DNA of 64,000 bases, taken from Dipteronia dyeriana (lineage: Eukaryota; Streptophyta; Magnoliopsida; Sapindales; Sapindaceae). Below are positions 47,601-58,716 of the stretch, in pieces. Within the stretch, counting starts at the first letter, position 1. Each line of letters opens with the position of its first letter. A program made the position numbers and the translations under genes. The notes beneath the pieces are model-generated. The model had not been told where the DNA came from. It saw only the letters and a list, made by a program, of their open reading frames with translations, and made no database searches. The stretch lies in NCBI GenBank assembly GCA_032871835.1, contig CM065295.1, positions 39,120,360-39,184,359 on the forward strand, written 5' to 3'.

Positions 47601-47764
47601 TTTTTTAATAGGTTTATTCTGTAAACCATTTACAAACATTCACTCCTGGGGTATGTTTTGATATCTCATGAATATAAATATATCCAAATTTACTCTTTTG
47701 ATATTACTCTTTTGATATTGCTCTTTCAAGAGCAAGTATAAAATGGATAAAATATCCTTTACAA

Positions 47765-48115
47765 TCCCATTATACGTGATATTAAGATCTTAAATCTTTT
47801 TATGATACTCACAACATCCTGTTGGATGTATAGATCATTTTTTTTTCAATTGAATAATACATTAGGATCTTAAATCCTTTTTTATGATACTCACAACATC
47901 CTACTGGATGTGTACAAAATGGATAAAATATTATTTCCAATTTCATTATTCGTTGAATCTTAAAACTCTTTTATGATACTCATAGCATCATGTTGGATGT
48001 GAAGAAATAGATAAAATATTATTTCCAATTTCATTATTCGTTAGGATCTTAAATCTCTTTTATGATACTCACATCATCCTGTTGAGATGTATAGATCCTT
48101 TTTCTCAAATAAATG
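47765..48115. repeat. Degenerate tandem array with GATACTCACAACATCCTGTTGGATGT
   Basis: Four units of roughly 85-90 bp containing TCTTTTATGATACTCACA-CATCCTGTTGGATGTGTA and TTCCAATTTCATTATTCGTTAGG. Non-coding; probably an LTR or leader array of the minus-strand copia element. Confidence 0.75.
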
Positions 48116-48133
48116 ATATGGTAAGTATATCAA

Positions 48134-49382
48134 TGTTGGGGTTTATGCCCTAAAAATCTAATTTGTAAATGGATTTATGAAATAAATAAAAGGAAAAATT
48201 CAATTCATTCTTGTTGTGTTGTTTATTTTATAACTTATGCATATATATTTAACATCCAAGATTGTCAAATGTAATCTCGAAATATGTTTATGAGTGTCAT
48301 ATACGGATGGATATAGTAAGAGACGTGTTATCTAAAGAGTACATAGATAGCAAATAAAGCTGGGTACTTTATTTGTAGTTAATCTATAGCTGCAATCCAT
48401 TCCGTAATGTACGGTGATTCTATCCTGAATCATTCATATGAGATATGGGAATGGAGGCACCTTCTATGATGTGATCATATAGGACTGGGTCATGACCTAA
48501 AGATCCGTTTACCGATGAGATTCATATATATCAACTAATGATGACTATATGTGGGTGATCTTAATCTTGAGTGTCTTATCGACTCCTTCAGGCTAGATCG
48601 TGGTCTTTGATATACCATGGGTGATCTTAATCTTGAGTGTCTGTATGTAGGGATTGCGGTTTGGCTTGTGGCTGGGAAGGTTTGTATACAATAGTGAAAT
48701 CCACTCCTTCTTATGAGAAGTAGATGGTAGTTTCCTTAAGGGTTGATTTGGGGCTTGGACGATATGAGTGCTCTCCTAATTCCGTAAGGAAATATGATTT
48801 ATTATCCATTAGAAAATCAACGGTACTTAAAGAATATATGTAATTAGAGGGGTGTAACGAACATTATGACACAACTCTAATTATGAACTACTGTGGAGGA
48901 TCACATCATATGTAATAGCTATATCGATGGACACCGAGTTATATCGGTCTGTATAAAAACGTCTGCAGTTGAGACTGCAGCTTCGGATTTTTAGTGGACT
49001 AACACCGGAGTTAATAATCAAGAAATATTAATTAAAGAGTTAATTAATGATTCTGAGGATTATTGAAGCTCAAAATACTGTGGGTCCATTATGTCCCCTT
49101 ACTAGCCCGATTGATTTAGTTAACAAGGGTCACGGTTAATTAATTGGATTGTCCAATTAATTGTGTTACGAAAGTGACACGTATCAGGAGTTGATTGAGT
49201 AATTTGATTATTCAATTGACTAAAATGACAATTATGACAATTAAATAATAAGATTATTTAATAGTGTAATTAGTCATAAATAGAGGGTTTCAATTGTTAT
49301 TTATTTTTGAATGATGAGATAATATGATTATCTCATTTATTAAATAATATATATTGAATATATTTGAATTTAAATTGTTTAA

Positions 49383-49433
<51 letters not shown>

Positions 49434-50224
49434 ATATATCTTAATTGATAAATAAAATATAGATTTTATTTTTCAAATATAGATATGATCAAGTTTTTCA
49501 AATGTTAAAATCAAATTTATATATATCATCGGTTTTTTTAAAGTTAAATAATAGATATATGAGATATAGATATTGTTTTAAAAATACCGATCGACTAACA
49601 CATCAGTTGAAACAAAACCAAAAACACCAAAAAAGCAAAAGAAGAGCAAAACGTGAAAGTGTGCGCTCTGATTTGTGAAAGTAAGTGTGTTGAGAGAGAG
49701 AAGAGATGTGTGTGTGAACTGATATTAATATTAAAAGATATATCAGTGCAATTGTTGCTTGATATTAATGAGAGATATCAGTGCATATTTCATATGCAAA
49801 CGTGCAAGTGTGTGCGTAAAACACTATCTGTTAATTAAGAAAGGTTGCATGCAAGACTTGTGTGAAAACCAGAAGAAAGAGTTTCTTCATTCTTATTCTC
49901 TATTCATCCTCCATTCTAAAATCCTGAATCTGTGACGCGTCCATACGTACTTACCAGTCCCGAAATATAGTAAAGAATATTAAGTGGTACAGACCAGGAG
50001 CATATCGTAAAGTCAAAAAGCGTCCAAACTTTGGTAAGCTTTTTAGTATAGCTTCTATTTCTTCTGATTATATCGATTTCAATTTTATGTATTTACATAT
50101 TGTATGTATTTGTTTCGAAAATAAATACGATCTCAAGTTTACTGGTCCTATATACAGATTATAATCCGTATAAAAAATTTAAAAACCTATTTCTGTTGCG
50201 TGACCGGTGAACAGGGTTCCTACA
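48134..50224 (+). repeat. 5' LTR of the copia element
   Basis: Starts TGTTGGGGTTTATGCCC and ends CAGGGTTCCTACA, 2091 bp. It includes an (AT)n run at about 49389-49431 that is absent from the 3' LTR and explains most of the length difference. It also has a local duplication of GGGTGATCTTAATCTTGAGTG near 48553 and 48626. Confidence 0.93.
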
Positions 50225-50226
50225 AT

Positions 50227-50239
50227 TGGTATCAGAGCC
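50227..50239 (+). promoter_or_regulatory. Primer binding site of the copia element
   Basis: TGGTATCAGAGCC, two bases after the 5' LTR; exact initiator Met-tRNA complement. Confidence 0.93.
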
Positions 50240-50869
50240 AATTTTATTTTTGGAACCGGAAATTGTTTTTCAATGCTCATGTATGTATGATTGTGTAGAC
50301 ACAATTTAAATTGACTGTTTGATGTTTTTGTATGTATATTAAAGTTTTAATTTACAAAAACACGATTAATCGTTATTTATATGGTACTGTAGATTTAGGG
50401 TTTATGGGTTGTATAATTTATTTTGTTTTTTTTTTATTGTTATTGTATTGTTAATAACAGTAAAAAAAATGTAACCTATATTGAAGATCTGGAAAAATCG
50501 TGATTTAAGCTCGTGAGATCTGAAATTGTGGGTTACACTCATGAAGGTTTTGATTAAGTTTGTTAATTAAAAACCTGACTGAATAAACGATGGTTGAATG
50601 ATATAGAATAAGAGTTATTCTAGAATATCATTTGATTGAGAATGTCTCGGTCCAACATGCAAATATTTGACCGATCCTAAGGCAACACTTTTTTGTGGTA
50701 TGTTGGATTGTCATGGTATAGTAACTATTTTTTAGGGTAGTTCTAGTTCGTTAAACATGTTCAAGCATCATGTTTAAATTTATACCAAAGCACTCGCACT
50801 TTTTTAAAATAAATGATTGAATTAATGTTTTATTTATTTCAGCAATAATATCTTCTGCATTACTTCAAA

Positions 50870-51660
50870 TTCTCGCAAAATATAAATTAACTGGAAACTA
50901 AACATTAATGCAATATTGGTCACCAAAAGACCTCAAGTTTGTGCTTATGGAGGAATGTCCTTCAGCGCCTTCTGGCAATACCATACGAACTGTTCATGAG
51001 GCATACCAGTGATGGGTCTCATCTAATGAGAAGGCCCGAATGTATCTGCTGGCTTCAATGACAGATGTGCTTGTCACAAAGCACGAAGCAATGACTTCAA
51101 CATTCGAAATCATAGAGTTATTGCAAGCTATGTTCGGCCAGCCCTCTGAGCAAAAGCGACACGAAGCTGTTCATTCCGCTATACTCGCTCGCATAAAGAA
51201 AGGTACGTCAGTTCGAAAACATGTCCTAAGCATGACGTCCTACTTCAACACAGTAGAAGTCAATGGCGGGGCCATTGATGAACCCAGTCAAGTGAGTATC
51301 ACACTGATGACTCTTCTGAAGAGTTTCGATCAGTTTAAAAGCAACTACGGGATGAACAAGTTAAAGTTCAGTCTTTCACAGTTGCTCAATGAGCTCGCTA
51401 TCTTTGAGTCCTTGATCAAGGACAATAAGGGCAAGACTAGTGAGGCAAATGTTGTCGAACCATTTTCCTCTAATAATTAGAAGAGGAAGAGGTCTGCTGG
51501 GAAGACGATGAGTAAGCCCAAACCCAAGAAAGCCCATAGCTAAAAGAATGGAGCCTCTACTAACCAAGGCAAGGGAAAATGTTTCTATTGCGACAAGGTC
51601 GGACACTAGAAGAGGAACTGTCCTCAATATCTGGAGGAGGCTGCCAAGAAGAAGAAAATG
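50870..51660 (+). pseudogene. Broken copia gag
   Basis: Capsid gene, best preserved at 51040-51480 (ARMYLLASMTDVLVTKHEAM, LQAMFGQPSEQKRHEAV, LNELAIFESLIKD), matching the gag-polypeptide domain of copia. The zinc knuckle CFYCDKVGH..KRNC is at about 51577-51622, with a TAG between its His and the next residues. The start is lost in stops before 51040. Confidence 0.85.
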
Positions 51661-54600
51661 AAAGGTAAATATAATTTACTTTTTCTTGAATCTTGTTTAG
51701 TGGAAGATGATTCTTCACCCTGGATAGTTGATTCGGGGGCCACTAATCATGTTTGTTCTTCTTTACAGTAGACTTATTCTTGGACACCGCTAGAGGAGGG
51801 AGCTTTCTCAATGCATGTGGGGTTAGGGGATGTCGTGTCGGTACGAGCAATGGGCGTAATTAGATTACGTTTTTGTAATAATTATAAATTGTTGGACAAT
51901 GTATTTTATATTCCTTGGATTTATACGGGATTTGATTTCCGTTTCTAAATTGTTAGAACAAAAATAATTTGTTTCTTTTAATAATAAGTCTATTATTATT
52001 GGAAAGAATGGTCTGAATATTTGTTCAGGAATTAATGAAAATAATTTGTATGTGTTAAGACTGTTAAGGCCCAGTTTGGCATTGCTTCCCCAGCTGCTTT
52101 TGGGACCAAAAGTGATTCTGGACCTAAGACAGGGTGTTTGGTAAAATCGCGGGAAAGTGCTTTTGGTCACATTTAGCTTCTCCCAACTGAGTTTTTGAGA
52201 AGCTACAAATACATGCTTTTGGATTTTGGCTTCTGTTTTTAGAAAACGCGCTACAGTGATATTAAATGAAATTTTGCTAACTTTCCAACTTTGTCATTGC
52301 CTTTAACGAAATTTAACAAAAACAATTGGACTTATATTTCTATACCAAAAAAAATGTTGTCATAACTGTATAAAAAAAATTTGGATAATTAATTCAATAA
52401 AATAGAATAAAAATAAAATAAAACAAATAAAATAGAATAAAATAAATAAATAAATAAATGGGGCTAATTAATTAAATAAAGTAGAATAAAAAATGGGGCT
52501 AATAAATTCAATAAAGGACCATAATTATATAACACTTAACATTAAACACAAATAAACAAGAAAAATGTAAAGTATAACACATTAGTACCATTTAGATGTC
52601 TATGTCCTTTTAGTAATTTTACATTCTCACAACACTTTTTTTTCAGTTTACAAAACACATTGAAATTATTTTTAGTTCTCACAACACTTTTGAAAATCAG
52701 TTTACCAAACACTCAGCTGATTCTTCCCATAGCAATTCCAAAAGCAATTCCCCCCACAGTAATTTTAAAAGCACGTCTCCCCACAGCATAACAATGCCAA
52801 ACTGGGCCTAATACATACTACACTGCTCAACATCGAAATGTTTAAGGTTGAAAAACTAAAAACTAAACGACATAAGATTTCTCTAGAAAATGACGCATAT
52901 CTCTAACATCTAAGGTTTGGTCATATCAACCTTGAATGGATAGACAAACTAGTAAAAAGCAGACCTTTAAGTGAGTTAAAGGTTGGCACTTTACTTGTCT
53001 GTGAATCTTGTCTGAAAGGTAAAATGACTAAGAGACCTTTTACTAGAAAATGGCTTAGAGCTAAAGAACCGCTAGAGCTTATACATACAAACGTCTACGG
53101 ACCGATGAATGTTAAAGCTAGGGATGGTTATGAGTACTATGTCACATTTATAGATGACTACTTAAGATACGGATACGTCTACCTGATGCAACGAAAGTCG
53201 GAAACATTTGAAAACTTTAAAGAATTCCGAGCTGAAGTTGAGAATCAATTAGGTAGGACTATCAAGTCATTACGATCGTGGAGGTAAGTACCTTGACCAA
53301 GAGTTTAAAGACTTCATGGTCGAGCATGGGATAGTTTTCCATCTCACAGCTCCCGATACACCTCAACAAAATGGTGTAGCGGATAGGAGAAATAGAACCC
53401 TGATGGAAATGGTGAGATCTATGATTAGTTTCTCATCATTACCAAATTCCTTCTAGGGATATGCGTTACAAAAAAGCGGTATATATTTTGAATGTAGTGC
53501 CATCCAAATTTGTTCCTAAGACTCCCCTAGAGTTGTGTAATGGTCGTAAAGCTAGTTTACAATATTTCCGTATATGGGGGTATCCAGCATACGTGCTGAA
53601 GAACAGAAGTGGAAATCTAGACTCTAAGTCTGTGGTTTGTCTGTTTGTAGGATATTCCAAGGAGACTAGAGGTGGACACTTCTATAGTCTCGAAGATAAC
53701 AAAGTATTTGTATCGACAAATGCAACGTTTCTTGAGGACAATTATATCAGTAACCATAAACCTCGTTCTAAGATTGTATTGAATGAGTTGGAGTCTGGTG
53801 AGACTAGTGCTTCATCAACAAGAGTTGTTGATCCATAAACTTCTGAGAGTCAGATGGTTCCTAATCAGGATACACTACCACCTAGATGTAGTGAGAGGGT
53901 TATGAGACAACCTGAACGCTATTTAGGTATAGGTGAGGGACAAGGTGTTGTCTCTACTGATAGTGTGGATGATCCGTTGACATTTAAGAATGCAATGGAA
54001 GATCCTGATAAAAAGGAATGGCTTAAAGCCATGAATCTCGAGATGGAGTCCATGTAATCTAACTCAGTATGGGATCTTGTAGACTTATCGGATGGGGTAA
54101 AACTCATAGGGTGTAAGTGGATCTACAAGAGGAAGAGAGCAGTAAACGGGAATGTAGAGACCTTCAAGGCAAAGCTAGTTGCCAAGGGTTATACCTAGAA
54201 AGAGGGGGTTGATTATGAAGAGACCTTCTTATCAGTAGCCATGTTTAAGTCTATTAGGAGTCTTTTATCCATTGTTGCCTATTTTGATTATGAAATTTGG
54301 CAAATGGACGTCAAGATTGCATTCTTGAATGGCAATCTTGATGACAGCATCTATATGATACAACCAGAGGGATTCGTGTCTCCAGATCAAGAGCAAAAGG
54401 TTTACAAGCTGCAAAGGTCTATCTATGGACTTAAGCAAGCATCTAGATCTTGGAACATTAGGTTTGATGATGTGATCAAAACCTATGGCTTCGAGTAGAA
54501 CATCGATGAGCCTTGTGTCTACAAGCGCATCATTGATAAGAAAGTAGTTTTCTTGGTCATATACGTAGATGATATCTTACTCATTGGGAATGACGTGGGA

Positions 54601-55552
54601 GTGTTATTTAATGTAAAGGGTGCCAATTCTAAATGAAAGATTTAGGAGAGGCAAGTTATGTTCTAGGGATCCAACTTATAAGGGATCATATAAACAAACT
54701 TATAGCACTGTCTCAGGCATCATATATCGACAAGATTCTTGTGCAATTTTCTATGCAGAACTTCAAGAAAGGTAATTTACCTTCCAGACATGGAGTTCAC
54801 TTGTCTAAGGAACAGTGTCCTAAGATACCTCAAGAAGTTAAGGATATGAGACATGTACCCTCTGCATCGGCGGTAGGTAGTCTCATGTATGCTATGTTAT
54901 GCATGAGACCGGACATCTACTATGCAATGGGAGTAGTCAGCAGATACCAGTCTAACCCAGGATTGGATCATTGGGTTGCAGTCAAGAATATTCTCAAGCA
55001 TCTATGGAGAATGAGAAATTATATGTTAGTGCAGTCCAGACAGGATTTGATCCCGTTAGGATACACAGATTCTGATTTTCAGTCAGACAGAGATTCTAGG
55101 AAATCCATGTCTGGATCAGTATTCACCTTGGATGGTGAAGTCATTGTGTGGAGAAGTATCAAGCAATCTTGCATTGCTGACTCCACCATGGAAGCCGAAT
55201 ATGTAGCCGATTTTGAAGCTGCTAAATAGGTTGTTTGGCTCCGTAAGTTCTTGAGTGATCTGTAAGTTGTTCCAGATCTGGATAAGCCCATCACACTTTA
55301 TTGTGATAACAGTGGTGCTACGGCTAATTCCAAAGAACCAAAAAGCCATAAGAGAGGGAAACATATAGAGAGAAAGTATCATCTCATTAGAGAGATAATG
55401 TAGAGAGGAGATGTGATCGTCACTAAGATAGCCTCACAAGACAATCATGTTGATCCATTTATAAAGACATTACCGGTTAAAGTGTTTTCGGGTCACCTAG
55501 ATGGTCAAGGGTTACGAGACCTGCCTCACATGCATTAGTGCAAGTGGGAGAT
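51661..55552 (+). pseudogene. Broken copia pol (protease, integrase, RT, RNase H)
   Basis: Protease keeps the active site WIVDSGATNHVC at about 51720-51755. It is then split by the MITE. Integrase is at 52900-53840: zinc-finger remnant CESCLKGKM, first Asp near LIHTNVYGPM, TFIDDYLRYGYVY, and the PQQNGVADRRNRT glutamate region, where the usual A-E reads A-D. RT is at 54000-54620 with WQMDVKIAFLNG and the active site YVDDI at 54564-54578. RNase H is at 55060-55390 with GYTDSDFQSDRDSRKSMSG and the AEYVA motif. Nonsense codons recur, for example near 53457, 54055, 54196 and 54496, plus frameshifts near 53275 and 54620. Confidence 0.9.
52068..52808. mobile_element. PIF/Harbinger (Tourist-type) MITE
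   Basis: 741 bp with terminal inverted repeats GGCCCAGTTTGGCATTGCTT and its complement AATGCCAAACTGGGCC, flanked by the 3-bp target duplication TAA (52065-52067 and 52809-52811). A TAA/TTA duplication and a GGCCC-type end fit Tourist-like MITEs. The subterminal regions repeat CAAAAGCAATTCC-like motifs. The centre is AT-rich and non-coding. Confidence 0.88.
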
Positions 55553-57551
55553 TATTGGGGTTTATGCCCTAAAGATGTAATATGTAAATGGATTTATAAA
55601 ATAAGTAAAATGAAAAGTTCAATTCATTCTTGTTGTGTTGTGTTGTTTATTTTATAACTTGTGCATATATATTTAACATCCAATATTGTCAGAAGTAATC
55701 TCGAACTATGTATATGAGTGTCATATATGGATGGATATAATAAGAGACGTGCAATCCAAAGAGTTCATAGATGGCAAATAAAGCGAGGCACTTTATTTAT
55801 GGTTAATCTATAGTTGCGGTTCATTCTATAATGTACAGTGATTCTATCTTGAATCATTCATATGAGATATGGGAATGAAGACACCTTGTATGATGTGATC
55901 ATATAGGACTGAGCCAATATCTATATGAATCTCTCACCAAGATCCGTTTACCGATGAGATTCATATATATCAACTAATGATGACTATATGTGGGTGATCT
56001 TAATCTTGTGTGTCTTATCAACTTCTTCAGGCTAGATCGTGGTCTTTGATATATCATGGGTGAGGTCGGATGTTATTCCGGATCAATATGTTCCTTGTGT
56101 TGGGATTGCGGTTTGGCTTGTGGCTGGAAAGGTTTGTACACAGTAGTGGAATCCACTCCTTCTTGTAAGAAGTAGATGGTAGTTCCCTTAAGGGTTGATT
56201 CGGGGCTTGGACAATATGAGTGCTCTCTTAATTCCGTGAGGAAATAGGATTTATTATCCATTAGAGAATCAACGGTACTTAAAGGATATATGTAATTAGA
56301 GGGGTGTAACGGACATTATGACCCAACTCTAATTATGAACTACGGTGGAGGATCACACCATATATAAGCTATATCTATGGATACCGAGTTATATCGGTCT
56401 GTATAAAAACGTCCGGAGTTGAGAAAGTGCAGCTTCGGATTTTTAGTGGAATAATACCGGAGTTAATAATCAAGGAATATTAATTAAAGAGTTTAATTAA
56501 TGATTTCGAGGATTATTGGAGTTCAAAATACTGTGGGTCCATTAGGTCCACTTACTAGCCCGATCGATTTAGGTAACAAAGATCACGGTTAATTAATTGG
56601 ATTGTCCAATTAACTGTGTTACGAAAATGACACGTGTCAGGAGTTGATTGGGTAATTAGATTATTCAATTGATTAAAATGACAATTATGACAATTAAATA
56701 ATAAGATTATTTAATAGTGTAATTAGTCATAAATGGAGGGTTTCAATTATTATTTATTTTTAAATGATGAGATAATATGATTATCTGATTTATTAAAATA
56801 AAATATAGATTTTGATCAAGTTTTTCAAGTGTTAAAATCAATTTTTTATATATCATCGGTTTTTTAAAGTTAAATAATAGATATATGAGATGTAGATATT
56901 GTTTTAAAAATACCGATTGACCAACTCATCAGTTGAAACAAAACCAAAAACACCAAAAAAGCAAAAGAAGAGCAAAACGTGAAAGTGTGTGCTCTGATTT
57001 GTGAAAGTAAGTGTGTTGAGAGAGAGAAGAGATGTGTGGTGTGAACTGATATTAATATTAAAAGATATATCAGTGCAATTGTTGCTTGATATTAACGAGA
57101 GATATCAGTGCATATTTCATATGCAAACGTGCAAGTGTGTGGGTAAAACACTGTCTATTCATTAAGAAAGGTTGCATGCAAGAGTTGTGTGAAAACTAGA
57201 AGAAAGAGTTTGTTAATTCTTATTCTCTTTTCATCCTCCATTCTAAAATTTTGAATTTGTGATGCGTCCACATACAGTTACTAGTCCTAGGATATAGTAA
57301 GGAAGATCAAATGGTACAGATCAGGAACATATCGTAAAGTGAATGAGCATTCAAACGTTGGTAAGCTTCTTAGTATAGCTTCTATTTCTTCTGATTATAT
57401 CGATTTCAATTTCCTGTATTTACATATTGTATGTATTTGTTTCGAAAATAAATATGATCTCAAGTTTACTAGTCCCAGATACAGATTATGATCTGTATAA
57501 AAATTTAAAAAACCTATTTCCGCTGCGTGACCAGTGAACAGGGTTACAACA
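55553..57551 (+). repeat. 3' LTR of the copia element
   Basis: Starts TATTGGGGTTTATGCCC (the expected TG has become TA) and ends CAGGGTTACAACA; 1999 bp, collinear with 48134-50224. Confidence 0.92.
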
Positions 57552-57556
57552 ATCAC

Positions 57557-58140
57557 TTCATATATATATATGAGATAATTTTAAACTCTGAGTGGGTGTT
57601 TAAACCTCATATTCCAAATAATGAATTACGGCATTCATGTACATAACACTGTATCCAAAACTCCAAGTTCTCATCGAGTTTTAAAACCGTACCCACTTAA
57701 AGTGGAAATTGTGAGGAATGTCACATTTTTTTTGTCCCTTGCAGGAATATCACCGTTATAATAAGTTAAGTTTAAAAGACACCTATTATGGTGAGCTACC
57801 GAAATTGTACTTAAATAATCGATTTTTTATTCTTTAAAGACTGTCGTCCAAAAAAGTTGTCTGAAAATCAATCACCTACTCCATTTTATCTTTAGAAAAC
57901 GAACTCAATTCCAGATATTGCACAAGAAAGTAAATTAATATTTCTGATCTTCATTTTTATTTTTTCTTGTATTTCTGTGTGGTATAACATTGTATGAACA
58001 TTTATGAACATGTCTCAATTTTTTTATGTTGATATCCTGGAGTTGTAAACTTTTTTAAAAAGAATGAATGAACATGTATGCATATTTTTTTGTATATATA
58101 TTTGGCCGGCCGAGTTGAGTTGTAGTAGTGCAAACAAGTT
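57557..58140. other. Non-coding, AT-rich; possible continuation of the minus-strand copia or MULE flank
   Basis: No gene is visible. GTGGGTGTTTAAACCTC near 57583 and GAGTTTTAAAACCGTACCCAC near 57677 are roughly inverted copies. I could not find a convincing MULE terminal inverted repeat. Confidence 0.3.
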
Positions 58141-58176
58141 TATAATCTTCGACATAAAAGCTGGAAAGGTCTTAAA

Positions 58177-58642
58177 AAAAGCTTGAAACATTTGTAAAAA
58201 AACTCAAATTATTTGAAAAAAAACTCGATCAAATTCTAAAAAAGCTCGATCCAAAAAATAGATTATGGATACGTAAAAAGAAAAGCTCGATCACTCGAAA
58301 AAAGGCTCGATCCATCAGAAAAAAAAGCTCGATCCCTCACAAAAATAGCTCAATCCCTCACCGAAAAAGCTCGATCCCGTACAAAAAAAGCTCGATCCCT
58401 CACAAAAAAAGCTAGATCCCTCACAAAAAAGCTCGATTCCTAAAAAAAACCTAGATCCGTAAAATAAAAAGGTCGAGCCATATTTGAAAAAAGCTCGAGT
58501 CATATGAAAAAAAGCTCAATTATGTAGAAAAAGAGCTCGGTCTTAAACAAAAAAAGCTCGATCCCTTTAGAAAAAGCTCGATCATGTACAAAAACGGCTC
58601 GATCATGTACAAAAAAAGCTCGATCAGTTTAAAAAAAAGCTT
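58177..58642 (+). repeat. Array of about 20-bp repeats, core AAAAAAAGCTCGATC
   Basis: About 23 imperfect units of 17-24 bp, each an A-run followed by GCTCGATC and a short variable tail, most often CCTCAC, CATGTAC or CCGTAC. Early units are more diverged (CTCGATC, CTCAAAT). The array ends 74 bp before the transposase reading frame, all units point the same way, and it is not coding. The motif contains GATC and overlaps CGATC palindromes. Function unknown; a transposase-binding or promoter array is one possibility. Confidence 0.9.
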
Positions 58643-58716
58643 CATATCTTACACTTTTGAGTTTTGTTTAATCCTTTATAAGTGTAAATTTAATATGAAA
58701 TATTTTTTTCTTATTA

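Larger units (their letters stand above)
44400..48133 (-). mobile_element. Heavily decayed Ty1/copia element, minus strand
   Basis: Read right to left, integrase then RT appear. 46472-46699 resembles the pre-integrase and zinc-finger region of copia (RIIENSHGYPLKNQKI, then KLIIKSS and FLQRIQGIYVDI). At about 45000-45230 the RT start is recognisable despite stops (KVFRPIVFQTPGDVKLIGY, then a WVF...RK piece). RNase H, gag and the LTRs were not identified. Internal tandem duplications (45345-45611 and 47325-47600) have scrambled it. The insertion of the next element at 48134 cuts its right side; its continuation would start at 57557. Confidence 0.55.
48134..57551 (+). mobile_element. Full-length decayed Ty1/copia element with 2-kb LTRs
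   Basis: Long direct LTRs (48134-50224 and 55553-57551), a Met-tRNA primer site at 50227, a purine run CAAGTGGGAGA before the 3' LTR, and ATCAA/ATCAC flanks (48129-48133, 57552-57556; one mismatch in five) define it. Between lie gag, protease, integrase, RT and RNase H in copia order. A Harbinger-type MITE interrupts the protease-integrase region. LTR similarity by eye is around 94-95 percent, and nonsense codons are frequent. Confidence 0.93.

Noticed and set aside
58315..58503. Minus-strand frame with repeated FCEGSSFF units
   Set aside because: Translation of the 20-bp repeat array, not a gene.
58177..58642. CRISPR-like array
   Set aside because: Repeat units are 17-24 bp with short variable tails and no 30-bp spacers; the context is a plant transposon.
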